From NCBI GenBank assembly GCA_002005505.1, contig KV908443.1:110613-123112 (forward strand): 12,500 nucleotides of DNA, written 5' to 3'. A program made the translations under genes and the position numbers. The notes under the pieces were generated by a model that saw only the letters and a program-made list of their open reading frames with translations, was not told where the DNA came from and ran no database searches. Origin of the DNA: Botryococcus braunii (lineage: Eukaryota; Chlorophyta; Trebouxiophyceae). Position 1 is the first letter of the stretch; each line of letters begins with the position of its first letter. Positions 1 through 12,500 of this stretch are shown here, piece after piece.

Positions 1-104
1 TTTTGAGGCGATGACATCGTGGAGGCCACTGCGGGCTGAGTGTGTTTTCCCGACCGATTTAATTCTTTGTGGAGCTTTTGTTCATTGAGCATTATTTGTT
101 ATTG

Positions 105-142
105 GAGAACTCGCCTCGAGGTTAGAGAACTCGCCTCGAGGT
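105..142. repeat. Two-copy 20-bp tandem repeat
   Basis: GAGAACTCGCCTCGAGGT occurs at 105-122 and 125-142. Confidence 0.85.
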
Positions 143-165
143 GAGCTCATCTCCTCCCTGAGGTG

Positions 166-199
166 CAGTGACGAGCACAGTGACGAGCACAGTGACGAG
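166..199. repeat. 12-bp tandem repeat, about three copies
   Basis: CAGTGACGAGCA is repeated at 166, 178 and 190; the last copy is partial. Confidence 0.85.
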
Positions 200-2438
200 G
201 TGCTGGGGCTGTGGTAGTTTCAAAACATCCAGCTCCACGTGATAAAGTAGCACGGGGGTCCATTTTGAAGGATAGGGATGAGCAGCTGCACCTGCAGGTC
301 GCGGGGGCACGATGTGGCGCCCATTCTTTGCCGCGTCTGGGGATTGGTCCACGTGGAAGCAACAACTAAGCAAGGGGTTCCTGGATGTGTGGTGGGAGGA
401 AGTGCCATATTCGACCCCTTCAAACCTCGGGCTTCTGCATTTCAACACATTGTATGGCATGTTGAAATCGTGAAACATCGTTTATGCATAAGGTTAAGAT
501 ATACTTGCTTTTTTCTTTTTCCTTTGCTTTTCTTTTCGTTTTTGTTTTTGGTCTGTTTGTTTGTTGTTTCAACACATATGTCACATGGTTACCGGTTCAG
601 ATTAGAATTCTCCGGTTTAGTCATGATCCCATCAGGCAGAGATATCCCCGAGTAGGTTGCTTAATCTGGTGTGGCCTATTTGTTCTTCTCTGTGTTGCGC
701 AAAATGCGACTTTGATTCTTCTTTACTCCTCATGAGGATATGGGGAGTACGGGGTTGCTGTACAACATTTTGTTTCTGTTCGGTGTGGATGAAACAAGAT
801 TCAGGCAGGAGCAGAAGCAAGACCAAGCTTGCTATTGCTTCTTAAGAGCCATGGCCAGCCCCAGCCTCGATGCCCAAAGTCGTATGCTACGAATTTGTCG
901 ACTTCACCGCTTTGCCGAGCAGCAGTTAAACGTAAATGTCAACGGCTGCTGCTTCACTGAGAGCGCATTGGTTGCCTGGGGAGAACCTTTGCTCTTGATG
1001 ATCAAGGCGCAGCTAAGCGGTCATCGCCGCTGGTCAGAAGCGAACAGCAGAGGAGTCTGCTATCAGTCGTGGTTCTATCGCAAATGTGGCAGGTCAATTG
1101 AAGCTTGCAAGCATCCATCATCAGAGAGAGGGCGATCTGGATACACAGAGGATTTTACGGATTGCGGATAGATCATGCTTCACCGTCGTTTTTGAATATT
1201 AAGCATATCCTATCCTTCACCGTCCTTTTGAAATCCCCGCCGCATCGACAAATACAGCAAATGAAAAGTCGAAGCATAAGACCCTCTTACAATCACGTGG
1301 CCCTCCCACCTGAGCTTTACCTCAAACTTATGTTATTTTTATATTTGATAATCCACGCGACTGGATCCAGCGCTATTACAACAGAGGAATAACGCAAAAA
1401 CTGCGTGTTGCGCATGCAAGTGCATTTTTGCAATTCATATGTGTGCTGCATTACAGATGTCTGCTGCACGATCTGCCGCGTGGATACACCACGTGGCCAT
1501 TGCTCGTGAGCCATCTGATCCCAGCCTTGCATTGACTGGGGGGGCGCTCTTGTCGACCCGCTTGCACCACCATCATCTTTGGAAACTGGTGCTTTTGATA
1601 AATATAAGTCTCACACTGTTTCCACACAACTTCGTGCCAGGACTCGGCAAGAGAACGAACTCGACTTTATGATCAGCTTAATAATGGAAGTAAGAGATGA
1701 GATGACTAAGGCGATACCTCTGTCTGGAAGAGGGCGCATCGCCTCAGCGCCCCCCACATGGTCGCGTGGACGAGAGGTCGGCATCTTGTTACTGAACTTC
1801 CCTTGAGCCCGATAGTATTGGGCAGATGTCCCCGCGTGCGACTATGTGTCTACGAAATGAGGCCATTGCTTCGCACAATCCACGAAGGTCAGAACACACT
1901 TCAGCAGTCTTAACGAATCCTCAGAATATTTATATTATTCCTTTTATTGCATCGACCAGTAGTCTTCAAAAGTTCCCAAGTCGTGAGTTTCCCAAGCATC
2001 ATGTCTTCCCAAGTTCGACGGAAATGCCTCGAACATCGACAAGTATAGATTCAAAAACACCTAAACTTTTCAGATATGCTGTAAATCTTGTGGCCTACAA
2101 ACGTCCTGTACCCACCAAGGAAGCCCTGACAGATCCCCTGGCAGAACACGTATCCACCTGACATTTAAAAAGCGCTTACCTAATAAAAGCCATCCATGCC
2201 TGGGCATGCACATCGACCGATGCAACACACGACCTGCACGGATATAGTTGCAAAAATTGTAAAATATATCCAACCCCTATTGGCTGCTACCCAGCGCACA
2301 GCTCTGTTCGTAGAGACTGTTTCCTCAGCACTACCTACAAAACCCGTCAGAAAGACACTTCTTGTGGACATCTGGTACCCCTTCAGCCCGGCCTTTCTTC
2401 CTTTCCTTTTCGGTTTCTTCCCCTGCCGCATGTGTTAA

Positions 2439-2449
2439 CCCCCCCCCCC
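2439..2449. repeat. C run (11)
   Basis: An uninterrupted run of 11 cytosines in a pyrimidine-rich stretch. Confidence 0.85.
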
Positions 2450-2612
2450 TCCACCCTCCCCGCGGCTGCGCATAGCCTGTTAACAGTCACACAAGCTTCC
2501 TCCATCAAACAGCTCGTCGGACTCCCAAAAACCCATCCGCAGCCTCCCCGGCCCCTTTCATCACACCCCTGCGTCGCTCAGATGGCCCCCGCACGCAGGG
2601 CCCCACAACCCC

Positions 2613-2632
2613 GGGGGGGGGGGGGGGGGGGG
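2613..2632. repeat. G run (20)
   Basis: Twenty consecutive guanines after CCCC. The length is prone to sequencing and assembly error, and the tract could form a G-quadruplex. Confidence 0.85.
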
Positions 2633-2875
2633 CGCGGGCCCAGTGCACTGGCCCTGTGATGGAGCAGCCCCAAGAGAGAATTTGCCAAGCGGCCAGCGAG
2701 TGGTTATGCGATAGACGACTTGCCCGCCGGGCGTATCCCCGACGCCCTGTATTGGGCTGCTCAGCCGTCAATCAGCGCTCCGACCCGCTCAGGAAGCGCA
2801 CGCGGCGTAGACGCAGGACGTTGTGTTGGGCTGCACAAAAAGGGACTCCGTCAGTCAGATACCGCCGTAACACCC

Positions 2876-2878
<3 letters not shown>

Positions 2879-2937
<59 letters not shown>

Positions 2938-3018
2938 ACCCACCCACACCCACCCACCCACACGCACCCACCCACACGCACACACACACACACACACGCA
3001 CGCACGCACGCACACACA
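2879..3018. repeat. (CA)n with CCCA and GCAC variants
   Basis: Pure CA from about 2879 to 2935 is followed by CCCA-type and CA/CGCA units to about 3018. All apparent ORFs across it are translated microsatellite (Thr-His or Cys-Val). Confidence 0.95.
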
Positions 3019-3172
3019 TGGATGCCGGTCCGTTGATGCCGGATGGCGCCATATAGGGTGAAGCATCTGCTGTACCTCGATATTGCTCAGCTGCCACGCT
3101 GGCGTTGAAGCCTGGTGGCTATTCCGAGAGGCCATCAGGGCTTTGTCTCCCTCATCTCCCACACCACCTCCG
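3019..3172. other. Unique island between microsatellites
   Basis: About 150 bases without simple repeats. On the minus strand a short open stretch ([20 protein letters not shown]) ends at a GT, but no family is recognised and nothing links it to the gene upstream. Confidence 0.4.
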
Positions 3173-3216
3173 CACACACGCGCACGCGCGCACGCACAGG
3201 AGCACGCGCGCGCGCG

Positions 3217-3266
<50 letters not shown>
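3173..3266. repeat. (CG)n(CA)n alternating purine-pyrimidine tract
   Basis: A CG-rich lead-in gives way to (CG)n at about 3205-3225 and (CA)n to 3266. Strict alternation of purine and pyrimidine over this length favours Z-DNA. Confidence 0.93.
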
Positions 3267-3269
<3 letters not shown>

Positions 3270-3380
3270 CCCTCTTGCTGCCGCGCTCCCCCTCCCCCCA
3301 CCCCCCCCCAATCTGCTGACATACACCATCTCCGTGTGTGTGTACATCTCTGTGCATCTGGGGTTAAGTCTGTGGGGTTT

Positions 3381-3768
<388 letters not shown>

Positions 3769-3897
3769 TGTGCTTGCGCGCGTGCACTGCAACATAGGCA
3801 TGGGTTCTTCTTCACTTCCTCTCCTATAGTTCAAAAGAGGAGGGGACGGTTGACCCATTGACAAGCAACCGCAGCCGCCTTTTGCCCCTGGCCCCGC

Positions 3898-9190
<5,293 letters not shown>

Positions 9191-9208
9191 CGTGCTCTGT
9201 GTAAACTA

Positions 9209-9445
9209 CTGCAAATAGAACGAAAGCAGAAAGCCAGACAAACAATCTTCACCAGGAGCATATACGTAGGACGGCCTGGATTGTGTCGTCTGCATATCGA
9301 GGCGGCCCCAACGTGAAGGCGGATCTGACAATGGATAGGCACGTGAATGCCCCCAGAAGCTGTACGTTTAAATTACCAGACCACGTGTTGGGCACGGAAA
9401 TGGAGCCCGGCCTGGTTGTTAGGGCCCTAGTCATGTCACACTTAC
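9209..9445 (-). other. Probable 5' UTR intron
   Basis: On the minus strand a near-perfect donor TTAG/GTAAGT (GT at 9445-9444) is followed 237 bases later by a pyrimidine-rich acceptor ending CTATTTGCAG (AG at 9210-9209). The acceptor lies 18 bases before the start codon, and the bases between contain an in-frame TAG, so the junction is untranslated. The upstream UTR exon would end at 9446; its start and the promoter were not located. Confidence 0.5.
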
Positions 9446-10176
9446 CTAACAATTTCCCATCACTTTTTCCAAAATCATCGAAACTCTTGATGCCATCACT
9501 TCACTAAAAATGAAACATTTTGATGCCAGCATCTTGTCATCCAAGGGTCTTCGCATCGAAGTCCCTTGGATACCAACCCCCTGGACACCAAGCCAAGTAG
9601 GTACGTCTGTCCAGCTACTAGGGCATGATAAGGAAGGAAGGAAGGAATTACATCAATCACCCGCTAAGATGTCCACAATACACCCGCTAGCCGAGGTTCC
9701 CCGAAGGGAGAACCGAAAGGTTGTAGATCCAACTAGCAACAGTTGCAAGTAGCAAATGCTCATCTCAATCCAACTCAAATCAGTCCAAAAGAAAACCCCT
9801 TACTCCCCCCCCCCCCCCCAACTTCAACTTCATTCTGCCAACACAAGAAAAATTCCCCCCCCAAAAAAATTCCCCACCCAAACATCTTTCACCTTTCCCT
9901 TGAACATTAAAATCACTCCTTCATGCAGAACCTGCTCGGACCCTGTCAACTTTTGCATTACGTTTCATTTCCTGAAAATAATTGTCCTGACGACACTGCA
10001 ATATCGATGGCGTTTCCCAAAGATTTAAAAAGACGAGGGAAAGAATATCTGCAATAACGATGGCGCTTTGCCGGCTCTTGGGAAGCAAGCTCTGAAGTCA
10101 CTTTGAACCCTTCGCCAGATGCACCGGTTGTTTCGTCTCAAGAAAACACATTAGGAGATTTAGATACGCTTACGGG

Positions 10177-10178
<2 letters not shown>
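9446..10178. other. Upstream region without recognisable coding sequence
   Basis: It presumably holds the 5' UTR exon and promoter of the minus-strand gene, but no clear promoter element was identified. It includes a 15-base C run (9805-9819) and a 53-bp-spaced repeat pair (CTGCAATATCGATGGCG at 9996, CTGCAATAACGATGGCG at 10049). Confidence 0.45.
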
Positions 10179-10558
<380 letters not shown>

Positions 10559-10664
10559 GGGGGGGGGAGGAGGAGGAGGAGAAGAAAGAGGAGGAGGAGG
10601 TTGAGGAGGAGGAGGAGGAGGTTGAGGAGGAGGTGGTTGAGGAGGAGGACGAGGACGAGGAGGA
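10559..10664. repeat. GAG-rich tract
   Basis: GAG units with GTT, GAC and AAG interruptions. One plus-strand frame, open from 10489 to the TAA at 10737, would read a Glu-rich stretch, then VFVFSSSASPPPP. No start codon or exon partner is seen, so it is called a repeat. A 10-bp inverted repeat (10653-10662 with 10677-10686, 14-base loop) ends it. Confidence 0.7.
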
Positions 10665-10855
10665 GGTCTTCGTCTTCTCCTCGTCCGCCTCGCCACCCCC
10701 ACCCCCGGTTCTTCGGGCAAGTGATCCAAATCTGTATTAAAGATGGCTGAGTCATGGTAGGCCACTTGGCCGAGTCACGTGGCCCGGAAGGCAACGTGAT
10801 CACGAGCGCATTCGGCGACCAGCCACTGGGATGAACAAGTGAAAACGAGGGGACA

Positions 10856-10856
<1 letters not shown>

Positions 10857-10902
<46 letters not shown>
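10857..10902. repeat. (CA)n microsatellite
   Basis: Uninterrupted CA followed by CGCACGCACG. Confidence 0.95.
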
Positions 10903-10906
<4 letters not shown>

Positions 10907-11492
10907 GCACGTATCGGCTCGCAGTACGTACGCATGTATGAGCCTCGCACGCATGCGCGCGTGCAGGCGCCCAGGCAGGCAGACACATACATGTCTGGCT
11001 GGGTGTCTTGCCCTTGTGCCTACTGCACTCGAAGTTGCAGACGTATAGATGTCTACTTGCAGGATGAATGTACGCGAAATTGCTCCCAGTTTACACCGAG
11101 GCTACTGAGTATTTTAGCACTGTACTGTTGCGTGATTTATCTTGCATCCTTGCGCACAGGAGTGCCACAAACTATGGGCTCTTGAGGCCTGTCTTGAAAC
11201 ATTGCAATCAACTGTACGAGAGAATTGACCTCTCGGCCTTCACACAACACACATTGCCGAGTCCGCTGCATCACTGCGTTCGTCTTTGATGCAGAAACGT
11301 TCCTCCATGCGTCTCATCAACAATTGTAACAATGTTTGTCGGTGTTACTAACATCGGCAATTATGCAGCGATACGCTTCACGACCCTTTTCATGGACTGC
11401 ACAAATACAGGCATCTGCACAAACCTAGCTCATCGTATGACACACAAGGTACTGTTTATGTGTGTACCGGCCATGGCCAAGTTGACACATGC

Positions 11493-11540
11493 ACATTCGG
11501 AAGTATGGTTCACGCGCACATCCGAAAGTATGGTTCACGC
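11493..11540. repeat. 25-bp-spaced direct repeat pair
   Basis: ACATTCGGAAGTATGGTTCA at 11493 and ACATCCGAAAGTATGGTTCA at 11518, both continuing CGC. Confidence 0.85.
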
Positions 11541-11541
11541 A

Positions 11542-11563
11542 ATAGTACACGTACGTGTACTAT
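11542..11563. repeat. Perfect 22-bp palindrome
   Basis: ATAGTACACGT followed directly by its reverse complement ACGTGTACTAT, with no spacer. It abuts and shares its last bases with the 21-bp tandem repeat. Confidence 0.85.
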
Positions 11564-11618
11564 CAGAACATGTACTTGTACTATCAGAGCACGTATGTAT
11601 ACTATCAGAACACGTACG
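11557..11618. repeat. 21-bp tandem repeat, three copies
   Basis: ACTATCAGA occurs at 11559, 11580 and 11601. The units differ mainly in ACATGTACTTGT against CACGTATGTAT and CACGTACG. Confidence 0.8.
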
Positions 11619-12129
11619 GGGGCTAAATTGATTAAGGCAGATGTTCTCATATACGCACTTGACTGTTTGCTTATTCAGAACTCGAAGCCCTTATCTTCCA
11701 TACCTCCAACATCTTCCATTCCTCTAATTACGCACATCTCGAAGGCCTGGCTGAAGCTAACGAGGATAAACACAATGAACACAACCTTTCTTACCATCAT
11801 CACTCCCAGTAGCATGGACTCTCAGTGAGGAATTCTAATTTGAGTCACATGCAGTATCCCTGCAACCATGCTCTCTGCGCAGCTATCATCATTACACAAA
11901 AATGCACTTCTCCAAGAGACGCCAACTCAATGCCAACACTCCCCTCTGCACTGACAGCTTAAAGAGGCGCTGTGGGTTTTCCACAAGCACATTTGGTAAC
12001 TCGGACCGCCCATTCTGCGCAAATTGGGTGGGCGAAGTTCCCACATGTGCCTTTGAAACGCATGGAAGAAGTTGCAATACGTGCTTTTGAAGTGCTTTTA
12101 ACGCTTTCAAATTTTGCAGTTCTATAAAA

Positions 12130-12214
12130 ACAGCATGCTCACTCAAGCGTCATCGAATCAAAAACGCCACTCAAACGTGCTACTGAAACAGCATGCTCAC
12201 TCCAGCGTCATCGA
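12130..12214. repeat. 58-bp-spaced direct repeat pair
   Basis: ACAGCATGCTCACTCAAGCG at 12130 and ACAGCATGCTCACTCCAGCG at 12188, both continuing TCATCGA. Confidence 0.85.
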
Positions 12215-12500
12215 CACACAATTTACAGAAAGCACGGGAGATGTACAAGACTGGGAGGCAGAGACGAACGAGGCGCCTTTCAAAACCGAAAGAATCGCAC
12301 AGATCCTTTCAGCAGACGAAGGCCAACCAAAAGTAAACCAGGGAACTTAAACAAAAAGGATCCCTGTGCCCATGGGGCGACAATTACTGAGCAGTACCCC
12401 CGTACTTTGACATGACAGGTGGAACCCCTCAGTGGCTTTCTCCACTCTGTTACACCCCATTCCAGCCAAATGCCAGGATCGGACGGGTAATGACTTTCAG

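Larger units (their letters stand above)
1..2878. other. No recognisable gene; ordinary non-coding sequence
   Basis: ORFs up to about 140 codons occur here (for example 740-1171 plus and 1826-2161 plus), but none shows a known motif, a consistent codon pattern or matching splice partners. I see no tRNA-like fold and no transposase or reverse-transcriptase motif. Two small tandem repeats and homopolymer runs are listed separately. Confidence 0.5.
10903..12500. other. No recognisable gene; unique sequence with short tandem repeats
   Basis: ORFs of up to about 120 codons (11332-11631 and 11460-11828 plus) overlap tandem repeats and show no domain. No RNA gene is seen. The last 150 bases look non-coding and may be part of a dispersed repeat, but that cannot be judged from one copy. 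Confidence 0.45.

Noticed and set aside
740..1171. 143-codon ORF on the plus strand
   Set aside because: No recognisable motif, no splice partners, and an overlapping ORF in another frame of similar quality. Chance is the simplest explanation.
1826..2161. 111-codon plus-strand ORF, checked for retroelement or exon character
   Set aside because: No reverse-transcriptase, integrase or zinc-knuckle motif and no convincing exon ends.
11557..11618. CRISPR-like spaced repeats
   Set aside because: Three short contiguous 21-bp units without unique spacers, in a eukaryotic setting. This is an ordinary tandem repeat.
12355..12500. Possible fragment of a dispersed mobile element at the window end
   Set aside because: The sequence looks non-coding and has a family-repeat feel, but no terminal repeats, target duplication or second copy is visible in the window.

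Overview
The window looks like nuclear DNA of a microbial eukaryote, most likely an alga or other protist. Coding sequence is broken into short exons by GT-AG introns, simple-sequence DNA is very abundant ((CA)n, (GA)n, (TG)n, G and C runs), and no operon-like packing of ORFs is seen. Several splice donors (GTACGT, GTACGC, GTGCGG, GTGCAA) resemble those common in some algae, but the species cannot be named from this sequence.

One gene can be reconstructed with confidence. It lies on the minus strand, runs from the start codon at 9190 to the stop at 3898, and has eight coding exons plus a probable intron in the 5' UTR. Every exon junction keeps the reading phase. The joined product is about 494 residues: a signal peptide, a bacterial-type substrate-binding fold of the iron-siderophore/heme/cobalamin class (periplasmic-binding-protein type, Peripla_BP_2-like), and a short cysteine-containing tail. 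With 19 N-glycosylation sequons it is best read as a secreted or cell-surface glycoprotein. The family call rests on recalled motifs, not on a search.

Layout: 1-2878 has no recognisable gene, only small tandem repeats and a 20-base G run. 2879-3770 is a dense cluster of CA, CG, TG and GA microsatellites just downstream of the gene. 3898-9190 is the gene; its introns 2, 3 and 4 are filled with microsatellites and intron 5 with GGGA repeats. 9209-9445 is the candidate 5' UTR intron. 9460-12500 is non-coding as far as can be seen, with a long TG/TGCG tract, a GAG-rich tract, a CA tract and several short tandem repeats, one beside a perfect 22-bp palindrome.

The most unusual structure is in the introns. 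Sequence spanning a 3' splice site and the first bases of the next exon has been tandemly copied into the upstream intron twice over: one extra copy before exon 3, which makes a phase-preserving 54-nt pseudo-exon, and three extra copies before exon 7. The last intron is 57 nt with no stop in frame, so both the spliced and the retained forms would be translatable.
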